NCBI GenBank assembly: GCA_025454975.1
Contig: JALONK010000001.1
Span: 121,629-185,628, forward strand
DNA: 64,000 nt
Reading direction: 5' to 3'
From: Bacteroidia bacterium
Lineage (GTDB): Bacteria; Bacteroidota; Bacteroidia; UKL13-3
The notes under the pieces were generated by a model that saw nothing but the letters and a program-made list of their open reading frames with translations, made no database searches and was not told the DNA's origin. How positions within the stretch are numbered: position 1 is the first letter of the stretch; every line of letters begins with the position of its first letter. Made by a program: the position numbers and the translations under genes. Below are positions 37,866 through 47,717 of the stretch, in pieces.

Positions 37866-38465
37866 ATGAATACAGAAAAAAAACGTATTTTGGTAGTATG
37901 CGGCCATCCCGACGTAGATTCATTTTGTGCCACCATTGCACAAACGTATACGCAACAAATGTTAAAACTCGGTGAAGACGCAAAGTTATTGCATTTAGGA
38001 TTATTAGCTTTTGACCCCATTTTAAGAAGAGGTTATAACGGGGCACAGCCATTGGAGCCTGACTTAGAAAGTGCCTGGCACGATATTACCGAAGCCGGAT
38101 TAATTGTTTGGGTATATCCTAGTTGGTGGGGTAATATGCCTGCTTTATTGAAAGGATTTATTGATCGTGTGTTTTTACCGGGGAAAGCATTTAAGTATAA
38201 ACCTAATTCACCGATGTGGGATAAGTTTCTTACAGGAAAGTCGGCACGAATTATATTAACCATGGATGCGCCATATTTATGGAATTGGCTGGTATATAGA
38301 AATGCCAACATAAGGGCTATGAAACATGCTACGTTACAATTTTGTGGAATTAAACCGGTTAAAGTAACTGTTTTTGATAGGGTAAGGTTTAGTAACGAGT
38401 TTAAACGTCAACGATGGTTATCGCAAGTAAAAGCTCTTGCCATTAAGGATATATCTTTACTTTAA
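37866..38465 (+). CDS. Flavodoxin-fold NAD(P)H:quinone oxidoreductase family protein
   Basis: It is a Flavodoxin_2 (MdaB/KefF/NQO1-like) FMN or FAD oxidoreductase. The N-terminal ILVVCGHPDVDSFC is the phosphate-binding loop. WVYPSWWGNMPALLKGFIDRVFLPGKAF is the family signature for the flavin ring pocket. It is 199 residues, cytoplasmic. It likely performs two-electron reduction of quinones or related electrophiles. It overlaps the convergent DUF1801 gene by 9 bases. Confidence 0.9.
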   Translation: MNTEKKRILVVCGHPDVDSFCATIAQTYTQQMLKLGEDAKLLHLGLLAFDPILRRGYNGAQPLEPDLESAWHDITEAGLIVWVYPSWWGNMPALLKGFIDRVFLPGKAFKYKPNSPMWDKFLTGKSARIILTMDAPYLWNWLVYRNANIRAMKHATLQFCGIKPVKVTVFDRVRFSNEFKRQRWLSQVKALAIKDISLL

Positions 38466-38912
38466 ATAAGTGGCTTCATAAATTTGAATCCATTGTTTAA
38501 CCGACATTTTTTTTACCAGTTCTCCAATTAATTGAAAAGGGATTTGTTCAGGTTTTTTAAATCGGATGCAACTTTTACCCATATCTAACTTGGTTTTTAC
38601 GTGTTTAGCATATTCAGCAACAAACCAATTCATTAATTGAGGGTTGGCATAAATACCCATGTGATATAAAGATATGGCATTTTTTTGAGCTGCTAATGAA
38701 ATAAATGGAAGTGGTTGCTCGGGATTACAATGATAGCCCTTCGGGTAAAGTTTGTGCGGTACAACATATCCGATCATACCATAGCTGATACAAGCTTCAA
38801 AACCATCAGGCAGGTTTTGTAAAATGGTTTGGTGCAATTGTATAACTGCGGTTGATTTATCAGCGCTAACCTCAGCTAAGTAGGCTTTAACAGAAAGAGC
38901 TTTGCTTTGCAT
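38457..38912 (-). CDS. DUF1801 domain protein (YdhG-like)
   Basis: The 151-residue protein fits the DUF1801/YdhG fold: an N-terminal SVKAYLAEVSADKSTAVIQLHQTIL helix pair, a central SYGMIGYVVP strand, then a LGKSCIRFKKPEQIP-type block (here DMGKSCIRFKKPEQIP). The biochemical role is unknown. Confidence 0.85.
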   Translation of the reverse strand: MQSKALSVKAYLAEVSADKSTAVIQLHQTILQNLPDGFEACISYGMIGYVVPHKLYPKGYHCNPEQPLPFISLAAQKNAISLYHMGIYANPQLMNWFVAEYAKHVKTKLDMGKSCIRFKKPEQIPFQLIGELVKKMSVKQWIQIYEATYLK

Positions 38913-38940
38913 AATAATTGTATTTATCTAAGTGAATGTT

Positions 38941-39052
38941 TTGGCTTAGGGATTGAAGCAAGCTGCCGTGCAGCGCGTAAAGCCCGACACTCAAGTACAT
39001 GCAAAGCCTTGTGATGATGGGCATGTACTTGAGGGGAAGCCCCAAATCATGT
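38941..39052. repeat. GC-richer hairpin-dense intergenic element, candidate dispersed repeat
   Basis: Within an otherwise AT-rich spacer lie three hairpins: a 5-bp stem GCTGC/GCAGC (38962-38974), a perfect 13-bp stem (38990-39002 with 39021-39033, 18-base loop) and GGGG-AAG-CCCC (39033-39043). The minus strand reads like the intergenic REP-like repeats I recall from Bacteroidota genomes, with a stretch GGGCTTTACGCGCTGCACGG. It sits between the transketolase operon stop and the DUF1801 start. It could also serve as a terminator, though without a T tract. Confidence 0.5.
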
Positions 39053-39064
39053 TTAATATTTTAA

Positions 39065-40018
39065 TTATTTACGTTTGAGTACACGTTGAACTGCGGCAAT
39101 AATATGTTCGGTATCCAGTCCATACTTTTTCATTAATTGATCAGGTGTGCCACTTTCTCCAAAGCTATCGTTTACGGCCACCATTTCAACCGGTGTAGGA
39201 AGTTCCTTAGCCAACAATTGACAAATGCTATCGCCTAAGCCGCCATTCATTTGGTGTTCTTCGGCTGTTACTACTGCGCGTGTTTTTCTTGCACTTGTAA
39301 TAACTGCATTATTATCAAGTGGCTTAATGGTATGAATGTTAATTAACTCAACGCTGATGCCTTGTTCTGCTAAGGCATAACCGGCTTCAATAGCTTTCCA
39401 AACTAAATGTCCGGTAGCAAAAATCGTTACATCTGTTCCCTCATTTAAGGTGATGGCTTTGCCTATTTCAAATGTTTGATCGGCGGGTGTAAAATTAGGT
39501 ACAGCCGGACGTCCGAAACGCAAATAAACCGGGCCATTATAATTAGCAATTGCAATGGTAGCCGCCTTCGTTTGATTAAAGTCGCAAGGATTTATAACCA
39601 CCATATTCGGCAACATTTTCATTAAGCCGATATCTTCTAAAATCTGATGTGTTGCGCCGTCTTCACCGAGGGTAACACCGGCATGTGAAGCACAAATTTT
39701 TACGTTCTTATTTGAGTATGCAACGCTTTGTCTGATTTGATCGTATACACGTCCGGTACTGAAATTGGCGAAGGTGCCGGTAAATGGAATTTTATCACCA
39801 ATGGCTAATCCTGCTGCCAGTCCAATCATATTAGCCTCGGCAATACCTACTTGAATAAATCGGTCGGGATGTTCTTTTTGAAAAGCATCCATTTTTAGTG
39901 AGCCTGTAAGATCGGCACATAATGCCACCACATTTGGATGTGTTTTACCTAATTCGCTTAGTCCTGCTCCAAATCCTGAGCGGGTATCTTTAACATTTTG
40001 TATGTCGAACTTTTTCAT
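39065..40018 (-). CDS. Transketolase C-terminal subunit
   Basis: This is the pyrimidine-binding and C-terminal half of a split transketolase. VGIAEANMIGLAAGLA carries the glutamate that activates the thiamine pyrimidine. CASHAGVTLGEDGATHQ and the LRFGRP block are typical. The C-terminal domain ends with the VAVNDSFGESGTP motif. At 317 residues it needs the partner half at 41405-42253. It works in the non-oxidative pentose phosphate pathway or a related C2 transfer. It is last in a three-gene operon, 15 bases after the VWA gene. Confidence 0.92.
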   Translation of the reverse strand: MKKFDIQNVKDTRSGFGAGLSELGKTHPNVVALCADLTGSLKMDAFQKEHPDRFIQVGIAEANMIGLAAGLAIGDKIPFTGTFANFSTGRVYDQIRQSVAYSNKNVKICASHAGVTLGEDGATHQILEDIGLMKMLPNMVVINPCDFNQTKAATIAIANYNGPVYLRFGRPAVPNFTPADQTFEIGKAITLNEGTDVTIFATGHLVWKAIEAGYALAEQGISVELINIHTIKPLDNNAVITSARKTRAVVTAEEHQMNGGLGDSICQLLAKELPTPVEMVAVNDSFGESGTPDQLMKKYGLDTEHIIAAVQRVLKRK

Positions 40019-40033
40019 TCGTATTAGATTAAT

Positions 40034-41401
40034 TTAATTCAATGTAAAACTGGTAGTACCACCTGAGGTTATAGTAAATTCTCGCTCAAAAGTTTGGTTG
40101 CTGCGCGTGGCAGTTCTTCCGCGATATATGATTTTATATTTGCCGGGTTGCATGATATAATGATGCAGCTTGTTTTCTGGTGGAATGCGAGCCAACCATA
40201 CTAATTCATCTCTGTTCATCATATATAAATCTGCAACATATTGTTGTGAAAAGGCTGAAATAACCAACTTGCCCGGTTGTGGTAATTCCACTGTTGTTGT
40301 GGTGCTTTGATCAACATTAATATCGGTGATTATTTTTCGAGGTAAAGTGAAAATTTCTAAATCATATTTACCAACTAAATATTTTTCGGTGGTATTAAAG
40401 TTTTGCACATGCATGGTATTCATGGTATTGGATTTTCTTACAATACACTTTAAATCTTGGTAGTTAGTTAATCCTGTAATTTTTAATTGCAATAACCCTT
40501 GTGGTGCATCAATTGCGATGATATTATGTCGTCCGGCAATAATTTCAACATCAGTTTTCTGAACCGACGGGATGGTATGAACCACAACTCTGTATTTATA
40601 TGTAGGGTCGAGTGTAATGGTATCAGGTATTCCTCTTTCGTTCATGGTATGCACGTAATTAGTAATTAGTTGGTTGCTGTGCATGTCATAAAAGCTCATG
40701 TTCACATTTGTTTCAACGGGCTTTCCATTAATATCAAGCAAGTTTACTTGCACTGTTGTGTTATTAAGCGCCTGTGTGATGATCACATTTAAGGCATTAT
40801 TAAAAGATTCTTCAGTATTTGCATCATAATACCTACCAACACACTCAAATGCCTTTCTAAAATCTTCGGTACCTCCAATTCCAATGATAAATGGCTTTAA
40901 TGCCACACCTTTACTTTGCAAGGCTTCAGATACCGCACATGGGTCACCGTCGCACTCTTCAATTCCGTCGGTAATTAAAATAATTATATTCCTTACACCT
41001 ATTTCAGCGGGGAAATCAGAAGCTGATTCTTGAAGTGATTGTGCAATGAGTGTTGTTCCTTTAGGGATAATTCCTTTTATTTTTTCTTTAATTTCCTTAT
41101 GATTATTGTACTTAAAAGGAACTTCTAAACGAGTGTCTTTGCAGTTACGTTGTCCGGGTGGGGTTGTGTGTCCATAAACCCTTAAAGCAACTTGAACATC
41201 TTTGGCTTGTTCAAGACTATCCATAATTTTGCTAAGCAATCGTTTAGCAATATTGATACGGATATCTTTATCCATACTGGCATACATACTTCCACTTGCA
41301 TCAAGAAGAAAAAGTATTCTTGTTTTCGGTTTAACATATTGTGCTTGCACTTGAATCATGCAGCACCATAATAATATAATTGCCAGTAGTGCTTTTTTCA
41401 T
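40034..41401 (-). CDS. Secreted von Willebrand factor A domain protein in the transketolase operon
   Basis: A signal peptide (cleavage after VQAQ) leads into a VWA domain (residues about 28-215) with a complete metal-ion-dependent adhesion site: DASGS near residue 34, the threonine in GTTLIAQS, and TDGIEECDGDPC. The remaining 240 residues are beta-rich repeats that resemble carboxypeptidase-regulatory or PEGA modules. It binds a divalent cation and probably protein or peptide ligands in the periplasm or on the cell surface. It is placed with 3- and 15-base gaps between the two cytosolic transketolase halves, which is not explained by function. Confidence 0.88.
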   Translation of the reverse strand: MKKALLAIILLWCCMIQVQAQYVKPKTRILFLLDASGSMYASMDKDIRINIAKRLLSKIMDSLEQAKDVQVALRVYGHTTPPGQRNCKDTRLEVPFKYNNHKEIKEKIKGIIPKGTTLIAQSLQESASDFPAEIGVRNIIILITDGIEECDGDPCAVSEALQSKGVALKPFIIGIGGTEDFRKAFECVGRYYDANTEESFNNALNVIITQALNNTTVQVNLLDINGKPVETNVNMSFYDMHSNQLITNYVHTMNERGIPDTITLDPTYKYRVVVHTIPSVQKTDVEIIAGRHNIIAIDAPQGLLQLKITGLTNYQDLKCIVRKSNTMNTMHVQNFNTTEKYLVGKYDLEIFTLPRKIITDINVDQSTTTTVELPQPGKLVISAFSQQYVADLYMMNRDELVWLARIPPENKLHHYIMQPGKYKIIYRGRTATRSNQTFEREFTITSGGTTSFTLN

Positions 41402-41404
41402 TAT

Positions 41405-42253
41405 TTAATAATCGCCAAAACTTGTTACCGGTAATTGAGCCAAAGCTTTGTTTAATTCTTCATCGTTTGGTGCAACGCCATGCCATTTGTGTGAGCCCAT
41501 CATAAAATCAACCGGATATCCCATTTCTGTTTTCATCATAATGAAAATTGGTTTGCCTTTACCTGTTAACGATTTTGCATGTTGCATGGTATTTACTATT
41601 GAAGAAAAATCATGTCCGTTCATTTGCAATACTTCCCATCCAAAAGCTTTTAATTTGGCTTCAATATCTGTTCCTATTCCCATTACCTCTAATGTGCTTC
41701 CATCAATTTGTTGTCCATTAAAATCAATGGTAACAATTATATTATCAACTTTATGGTGACTGGCAAACATAAATGCTTCCCAGTTTTGCCCTTCTTGAAT
41801 CTCTCCATCCCCCATTAAGGCGTAAACCAAGTTTTTATCACCATCCATTTTTTTGGCTAATGCTGTGCCTAATGCAACTGAGATGCCCTGTCCTAATGAG
41901 CCGGTTGCAATTCGTATACCGGGTAAATGTTCGGCAGTTGCAGGGTGTCCTTGTAAACGTGAATTGATTTGACGGAAGGTGGCTAACTCAGGTATCGGAA
42001 AATAACCACTACGGGCCAGTGCACTATAATATACAGGTGATATATGCCCATTAGAAAGGTAGAATACATCCTCATTATTGCCGTTCATATTAAACTCGGC
42101 TCGGTGATTCATAACCTCAAAAAACATAGCGGCAAAAAAATCAGCACATCCTAAAGAGCCACCCGGATGTCCGCTTTTACAGCCGTGTACCATTCGTAAA
42201 ATGTCTCTTCTAATTTGGGTTGATAGTTCACCCAATTTGGCAAAATCTGTCAT
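41405..42253 (-). CDS. Transketolase N-terminal (TPP-binding) subunit
   Basis: It carries the diphosphate-binding half of thiamine-dependent transketolase: the GHPGGSLGCAD block, HGCKSGHPGG, ATGSLGQGIS and the TPP motif GDGEIQEGQNWEA...N (near residue 150). The 282-residue length matches split transketolases. It starts the operon and is followed by the VWA gene 3 bases on. Confidence 0.92.
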   Translation of the reverse strand: MTDFAKLGELSTQIRRDILRMVHGCKSGHPGGSLGCADFFAAMFFEVMNHRAEFNMNGNNEDVFYLSNGHISPVYYSALARSGYFPIPELATFRQINSRLQGHPATAEHLPGIRIATGSLGQGISVALGTALAKKMDGDKNLVYALMGDGEIQEGQNWEAFMFASHHKVDNIIVTIDFNGQQIDGSTLEVMGIGTDIEAKLKAFGWEVLQMNGHDFSSIVNTMQHAKSLTGKGKPIFIMMKTEMGYPVDFMMGSHKWHGVAPNDEELNKALAQLPVTSFGDY

Positions 42254-42584
42254 GTTGCGTTACAAATTGATTAAGATAAAATGATGGTTTGTGTATTGTT
42301 TTAAAGCAAATGAAATGATGTTGTGAAGCAGAATTTAATTGCTTAAAACGACTTGATTTGTGCTCTCCACTTCGTTCCGTTACCTTATTTTCGGCCATTA
42401 TTGTATCTTGGTGCCGTAAATGTAATAATAGCGGTAACAATTGAATTTGTGTAAGTTGCACTTTTAATTGATAAAAATTTCGACTCAAAAGTAAGCATAC
42501 CCATTGTTTTTTTAACATTTTTGTTGCCAACATTTTAACTACATTATATTCATTTCATACGTTTTTAGGATAAAACCCTGACTC
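42254..42584. other. 331-bp divergent intergenic region
   Basis: It separates the transketolase operon from the FAD dehydrogenase gene and must hold both promoters, but no clean TAnnTTTG box is seen on either strand. A minus-strand frame through it (101 codons) overlaps the transketolase start and has no coding character. Confidence 0.4.
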
Positions 42585-44126
42585 ATGAGAAAACAAATTG
42601 AACTTGCCTTATTTCCGGAAGAATGTTATGATGAGGACATAACCTTGATATCCTTCAGGAAAAAATCAGGAATAAAAGAAATAAGTGCCATTCATATCCT
42701 AAGAAAATCGCTTGATGCAAGAAAAAAGCCCATTTGTTATCGAATTTTGGCTGAAGTTTTTATTGGTGAACCCAAACCTGATAATGAACTTACCTTTGAT
42801 TTTAAGCCGGCACATCATCAAAAGCCTGTAGCCATTATTGGTGCAGGTCCGGCCGGACTTTTTGCCGCTTTAAAATGCTTAGAATTAGGATTAAAACCAA
42901 TTATTTTTGAAAGGGGTAAAAATGTTAGGGAGCGTAGGCGCGACTTGGCTCAAATAACTCGTTTTAACAGTGTTAACCCTGAAAGTAATTATTGTTTCGG
43001 AGAGGGTGGGGCAGGCACTTACAGCGATGGTAAACTTTACACCCGAAGTACCAAACGCGGCGATGTACAGCGTATTCTAAAATTGCTGGTGCATCATGGA
43101 GCCGAACCTAATATTTTATATGAAGCTCATCCGCATATAGGCACAAATAAGTTGCCTCATATTATTACAAAAATTAGGGAAACAATTGAATATTTTGGCG
43201 GAGAAGTTAGGTTTAATAGTAAGTTAACTAATATCAATTTCTCTAATAATGCCATCACTAGTATTCAAATTAATGGCCATGAACAATATCCTTTTAATGA
43301 GGTTATATTGGCCACAGGACATAGTGCCCGCGATATTTTTGAACTATTACATCACAACTCAATTTTAATTGAAGCTAAACCTTTTGCCTTAGGCGTTCGA
43401 ATTGAACATCCCCAGGAATTGATTGACAGTATTCAATATAAATGCAAAACGCGGAATCATTATTTACCACCTGCTGCTTATTCGGTTGTAAACCAAAGTT
43501 TAGGACATGGAGTATTTAGTTTTTGTATGTGTCCGGGCGGTATTATTGCTCCTGCGGCCACGGCACCCGGCGAAATTGTGGTTAATGGATGGAGCCCAAG
43601 TAAAAGAAATAATGCCTTTGCCAATTCTGGTTTAGTAGTAAGTATCAATCCGGAAGATTGGAAGTTATTTGCTGATTCTGGTCATTTGGCTGCACTTCGG
43701 TTTCAGCAACAAGTTGAGCAAGCTTGTTTTAATTCAACCAATAGTTTACAAGCACCGGCTCAACGGATTGGTGATTTTGTAGCAAAGAAGCATTCAACTA
43801 CTTTACCTGAATGTAGTTATTTGCCGGGTATTCAATCGCATGCTTTAGATCAGCTTCTTCCGGCTTTTGTGGCCAACTCGTTACGGCACGCCTTGCAACA
43901 ATTCGACAAAAAGTTAAAGGGATATATAACAAATGAAGGTGTGCTGGTGGGAACTGAAAGCCGTACTTCATCTCCGGTTCGAATCCCTAGGGATAAAATT
44001 ACGCTGGAGCATATTCAAATAAAAGGATTATATCCTTGTGCAGAAGGAGCAGGTTATGCAGGTGGAATTGTGAGTGCTGCCATTGATGGTGAAAATGTTG
44101 TTGAACAAATGGCGAAAAATAAATAG
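42585..44126 (+). CDS. NAD(P)/FAD-dependent dehydrogenase (COG2509 type)
   Basis: The 513-residue flavoprotein has an N-terminal about 80-residue extension with an HILRKSLDARKKP block, then the Rossmann FAD motif AIIGAGPAGLFAALKCLELG. It continues with the NYCFGEGGAGTYSDGKLYTR region, a FCMCPGG block and a C-terminal GLYPCAEGAGYAGGIVSAA FAD-closing motif, all diagnostic of this uncharacterised dehydrogenase family. The substrate is unknown. It is a cytoplasmic protein. Confidence 0.88.
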   Translation: MRKQIELALFPEECYDEDITLISFRKKSGIKEISAIHILRKSLDARKKPICYRILAEVFIGEPKPDNELTFDFKPAHHQKPVAIIGAGPAGLFAALKCLELGLKPIIFERGKNVRERRRDLAQITRFNSVNPESNYCFGEGGAGTYSDGKLYTRSTKRGDVQRILKLLVHHGAEPNILYEAHPHIGTNKLPHIITKIRETIEYFGGEVRFNSKLTNINFSNNAITSIQINGHEQYPFNEVILATGHSARDIFELLHHNSILIEAKPFALGVRIEHPQELIDSIQYKCKTRNHYLPPAAYSVVNQSLGHGVFSFCMCPGGIIAPAATAPGEIVVNGWSPSKRNNAFANSGLVVSINPEDWKLFADSGHLAALRFQQQVEQACFNSTNSLQAPAQRIGDFVAKKHSTTLPECSYLPGIQSHALDQLLPAFVANSLRHALQQFDKKLKGYITNEGVLVGTESRTSSPVRIPRDKITLEHIQIKGLYPCAEGAGYAGGIVSAAIDGENVVEQMAKNK

Positions 44127-44217
44127 CTGAAAATCAATTCGGATAAAAATAAATTTTATGCATATAGGGGTAGATGGTTTTCCTGTTGTCTAATGTTTGT
44201 ACAAAAAAATAAGCTAT

Positions 44218-45072
44218 ATGAAAACTGTAATTAAAGCAATCTTAATTTTAACTATTTCTGTAATTGGTTTGGCTTCTTGTTCTGATGATGAAAAGGACAG
44301 TCCGAAACCCTCGAATCCAACTCCTACAACCCCCTCGAATCCATTAGATACGGCAGCTTGTCGTCCAACTAAGTTCTCAGCATCCATCATGGGGCAAAGT
44401 GTTGCGACGGATTTAACCTATGATGGTTCGAAACGATTAAGCACTGCAAAATACAGTGATGATGATGGTTCATCTGAAAATATTTTTACCTACAATGCCC
44501 AAGGTCAAATTATTAAGGTTGATAAATTAGAAGATGGGGTTAAAGTATCTTATTTTGATTTAATTTATCAGAATAACAGAATAATCACTAAAAATACGTA
44601 TAGTAAATCGTTGGTAACTAATCAGTTTTTAATTGAATCAAGGGAGCGCTATATTTATGAAGGCAATGTGCTAAAGAGAATAAACAAATTTAATTTTACT
44701 GACACCTTGGAAGTACTTTATGCCTATGATGAATTTACATTTGATAATAAAGGGAATGTTACAAAGAAGTCGAGCTATACTGTAACCCGTGAAACCATGG
44801 AAGCTAAGTTATATTCAACTGATGAATATACCTACGGCAACCTTACATCAAGTCGACCAATGAATTGGATGATTTTAGAGGAATTTGAACTTTTGAATAA
44901 TAAGAACTTACCGGCAACTTACAAATCAACTTATTATGATAATGGGGTTCCAAGTGTTGATGAAGTTACCTATAATTTCAAAAATCTCAATAACAAAGGA
45001 TTCCCTCAAGTTTTGGAGGTTGATACTAGATTTGGAAAAGTTAACAGTACCATTACCTATACTTGCGACTAA
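44218..45072 (+). CDS. Lipoprotein with YD/RHS-like repeats, unknown function
   Basis: The ATG at 44218 gives a lipoprotein signal (ISVIGLASC, lipobox cysteine at residue 21) followed by a Pro/Asn/Thr-rich linker and about 230 residues of short beta hairpins with repeated YDG, YNAQGQI and YEGNVLKRI-like turns, as in RHS/YD repeats and other Bacteroidota lipoproteins. An upstream TTG start would spoil the signal peptide. No enzyme motif is seen. A terminator follows. Confidence 0.75.
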   Translation: MKTVIKAILILTISVIGLASCSDDEKDSPKPSNPTPTTPSNPLDTAACRPTKFSASIMGQSVATDLTYDGSKRLSTAKYSDDDGSSENIFTYNAQGQIIKVDKLEDGVKVSYFDLIYQNNRIITKNTYSKSLVTNQFLIESRERYIYEGNVLKRINKFNFTDTLEVLYAYDEFTFDNKGNVTKKSSYTVTRETMEAKLYSTDEYTYGNLTSSRPMNWMILEEFELLNNKNLPATYKSTYYDNGVPSVDEVTYNFKNLNNKGFPQVLEVDTRFGKVNSTITYTCD

Positions 45073-45097
45073 GAATATTAAGGGATGCTTAACCTGC

Positions 45098-45128
45098 AAA
45101 GAGGCTGATTATTACGATCAGCCTCTTT
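45098..45128 (+). terminator. Rho-independent terminator
   Basis: A 12-bp stem (45098-45109 with 45117-45128) with a 7-base loop starts 25 bases after the lipoprotein stop. The right arm carries the T run. Confidence 0.7.
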
Positions 45129-45173
45129 TGCTTTAGTAATATTATTTTAACACCAACATTTGCATCATTTGGT

Positions 45174-45181
45174 TACTTTTG
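45174..45181 (+). promoter_or_regulatory. -7 promoter element TACTTTTG upstream of endonuclease gene
   Basis: It matches TAnnTTTG and ends 4 bases before the GTG start at 45186, supporting that non-ATG start. Confidence 0.5.
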
Positions 45182-45185
45182 TTGG

Positions 45186-47267
45186 GTGTTAAAATTTAAA
45201 GTTATATTACTTTTATGCCTACCGATGTTTCTAAAAGCAGGTACCATAACTACTTCAGTAACTTCGTTAGTTTCGTTCGGAAATGTATATCCATTTCATA
45301 GTTCTACCTCGCTTCGCTATGCTGTATCCGGTACAGCTATTACCGCGCCACTTGTGATATCAGCTCCTTCAGGTTTTGAAATATCTTTGAACTATGCTTA
45401 TGGGTACACAAGTATTATCACCTTGCAAGCCGTTAATTCAACTATACCGAATACTATTATTTATGCTAGATACAGCCCTTCTGCTACGGGCAGTAGTTCA
45501 GGAAATATTACTCATGTTAGTACAGGTTCTACAACAAAAAATGTGTCGGTTTCCGGTACATGTATTGCTTGGGCAATACCCGTAAATTATTACTCTACTG
45601 TATTAAATAATAGAGGTGCTGCACTAAAAACAGTTTTGTATAATAAAATTTCAGGTCATACCTCTGTTTCATATAGTAATGTATGGACATCATATAATAC
45701 CACCGACAAACAATTGGGAGGTAAAATATGGGATATTTATAGTACTAGATTAGACAGTATTTCTCCCTATGAATATACCTATGCAACCGATCAATGTGGT
45801 AATTATTCAGTTGAAGGTGATTGTTATAACCGAGAGCATTTGTTCCCTCAAAGTTGGTTTAATTCAAGTTCACCTATGGTAAGCGATTTACATCACCTGA
45901 TGGCTAGTGATGGAAAAGTAAATGGTATTAGAAGTAATTTTCCATTTGGAAGTGTAAACAGCCCTACCACAACAACTTTATATGGTGGTAAACTTGGGCC
46001 TAGTGTAACAGCCGGATATACAGCCACTGTGTTTGAACCGCATAATGAGTACAAAGGGGATATTGCAAGGGCATTTTTTTACATGGCGACACGTTATGAG
46101 AACCTAGTAAGTAGTTGGCAAAATAATGGCAACGCAAATGAGGTATTAGCAGGAAATGCTTATCCGGTTTATGATAACTGGTATGTAAATTTATTAATTA
46201 GTTGGCACAATCAAGATCCTGTAAGCGATAAAGAAATCAAACGCAATAATGCAATTGATGCAATACAGAATAATCGTAATCCGTTCGTAGATAGTCCTCA
46301 ACTTGTCAGGAAAATTTGGGGAGGAAGTTTACCAAGTGAGCCAACAATTCAGGCCGCTAATGCTGTAATCACAAATATTTCTAATACCAGTGTTAATTTA
46401 AGGTGGGTTAGTGGTAATGGACAACGACGTATAGTTTTGGTGCGCGCGGTAAATGCTGTTTCAGCCATGCCTGTTGATACTGTTCATTATTTGGCGAATT
46501 CAAATTTGAGTTTAGCACCACAACTTACCGCAGGTACTTTTATTGTTTATAATGGCACGGGAAGCTCTGTTACCCTAACCAATATGTTAGCCGGAACGAA
46601 TTATCATTATGCCATTATTGAATACAATGGTTGGTATAATTCTACCAATTATAGGACAACAGGATTTCTAACTATCAATCAAACCACCACACCGGTGCAA
46701 TGGTTGTCATTTGATGCTGCATTAAACAATGAGAACGTACAGTTGCATTGGCAAACAGCTTCAGAACGGAACAATGATTTTTTTGAAATAGAAAAAAGTA
46801 TTGATGGCGTTCACTTTATTTCTTTAGGAAAAATCAAAGGAAAGGGACAATCGTCGGTAGTATCTAATTATTATTTTTTAGATGAAAATATCTTATCCTC
46901 AGCTTTGGATTTAAGTGCGATTTATTACAGGATAAAACAAGTTGACTTTAACGGTGGTTATTCTTATTCGGAGATTAGAAAAGTAGTTTTTGAAGATTTG
47001 AACCGTACTTTGGTTCAGTTTTCGGTAGCTCCTAATCCTTTTGAACATTCTTTAACTTTAACATGGGATAAACCACTTGAGTCAATTATAACTGCCAGCT
47101 TATATGCCTACACAGGAGAAGAACTTTTTACTACCAACATTCAAACATTTGCCGGAAAGAAAAGTGAGGTTATTAACGATGCTCATTATTTACCTGCTGG
47201 CATTTATATGTTGCAAATCAAATACGAAAACAGAATCCACTGGATCAAACTCATCAAAACTAACTAA
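45186..47267 (+). CDS. Secreted endonuclease I family protein with T9SS type A sorting domain
   Basis: The GTG start at 45186 is chosen because it yields the complete signal peptide ([19 protein letters not shown]). An Ig-like module (to about residue 120) precedes the endonuclease I domain, whose active-site signature [11 protein letters not shown] is near residue 215 with [21 protein letters not shown] after it. Then come a GNG-type Fn3-like module ([14 protein letters not shown]), a linker ([13 protein letters not shown]) and a type A sorting domain (about [12 protein letters not shown]). It probably degrades extracellular DNA for nutrient use or biofilm turnover. The last codons overlap a possible longer msrB. 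Confidence 0.92.
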   Translation: MLKFKVILLLCLPMFLKAGTITTSVTSLVSFGNVYPFHSSTSLRYAVSGTAITAPLVISAPSGFEISLNYAYGYTSIITLQAVNSTIPNTIIYARYSPSATGSSSGNITHVSTGSTTKNVSVSGTCIAWAIPVNYYSTVLNNRGAALKTVLYNKISGHTSVSYSNVWTSYNTTDKQLGGKIWDIYSTRLDSISPYEYTYATDQCGNYSVEGDCYNREHLFPQSWFNSSSPMVSDLHHLMASDGKVNGIRSNFPFGSVNSPTTTTLYGGKLGPSVTAGYTATVFEPHNEYKGDIARAFFYMATRYENLVSSWQNNGNANEVLAGNAYPVYDNWYVNLLISWHNQDPVSDKEIKRNNAIDAIQNNRNPFVDSPQLVRKIWGGSLPSEPTIQAANAVITNISNTSVNLRWVSGNGQRRIVLVRAVNAVSAMPVDTVHYLANSNLSLAPQLTAGTFIVYNGTGSSVTLTNMLAGTNYHYAIIEYNGWYNSTNYRTTGFLTINQTTTPVQWLSFDAALNNENVQLHWQTASERNNDFFEIEKSIDGVHFISLGKIKGKGQSSVVSNYYFLDENILSSALDLSAIYYRIKQVDFNGGYSYSEIRKVVFEDLNRTLVQFSVAPNPFEHSLTLTWDKPLESIITASLYAYTGEELFTTNIQTFAGKKSEVINDAHYLPAGIYMLQIKYENRIHWIKLIKTN

Positions 47268-47277
47268 GGATAGCTCA

Positions 47278-47694
47278 ATGAATTCATTTGATATTGTTAA
47301 AACGGAAGAGGAGTGGAAACAACAATTAACTCCTGAACAGTATTTTGTGGTGCGACAAAAAGGAACTGAGCGACCATTTACAGGTAAATTTGAAGACCAT
47401 TGGGAGCCGGGAGTTTATACTTGTGTAGCTTGTGGCAATGAGTTGTTCACTTCTTCAACTAAGTTTGATGCAGGTTGCGGATGGCCAAGTTTTTATGAAG
47501 CCTTGGATAAAACTAAAATTTATGAAAAGCTTGATAAAAGCCACGGAATGGTACGAATGGAAATTATGTGTGCCAAATGCGGTGGTCATTTAGGTCATGT
47601 TTTTAACGACGGACCTTCGGATAAAACAGGTTTACGTTATTGTGTAAATTCTCTTTCATTAGATTTCAAAAAAGATACAACATCCAAAAAGTAA
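47278..47694 (+). CDS. msrB: Peptide-methionine (R)-S-oxide reductase MsrB
   Basis: MsrB reduces methionine-R-sulfoxide in proteins. The 138-residue product has the zinc CxxC pairs CVACG and CAKCG, the catalytic block [13 protein letters not shown] with the nucleophilic cysteine, and GCGWPSF. The ATG at 47278 lies 10 bases after the endonuclease stop. A longer frame from 47179 would add a hydrophobic, lipoprotein-like N-terminus but would overlap 89 bases of the endonuclease gene in another frame. I keep the short form because its core begins at once with [11 protein letters not shown]. Confidence 0.93.
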   Translation: MNSFDIVKTEEEWKQQLTPEQYFVVRQKGTERPFTGKFEDHWEPGVYTCVACGNELFTSSTKFDAGCGWPSFYEALDKTKIYEKLDKSHGMVRMEIMCAKCGGHLGHVFNDGPSDKTGLRYCVNSLSLDFKKDTTSKK

Positions 47695-47717
47695 ATATAA
47701 TACTTCTGCTAATTCCC

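Noticed and set aside
42228..42533. 101-codon minus-strand ORF in the transketolase/FAD dehydrogenase spacer
   Set aside because: It overlaps the transketolase start, has no coding-like composition or recognisable domain, and begins within the promoter region.
44310..44345. TTCGAATCC-like sequences resembling a tRNA T-loop
   Set aside because: They lie within the coding sequence of the lipoprotein's Pro/Asn-rich linker and have no cloverleaf around them.
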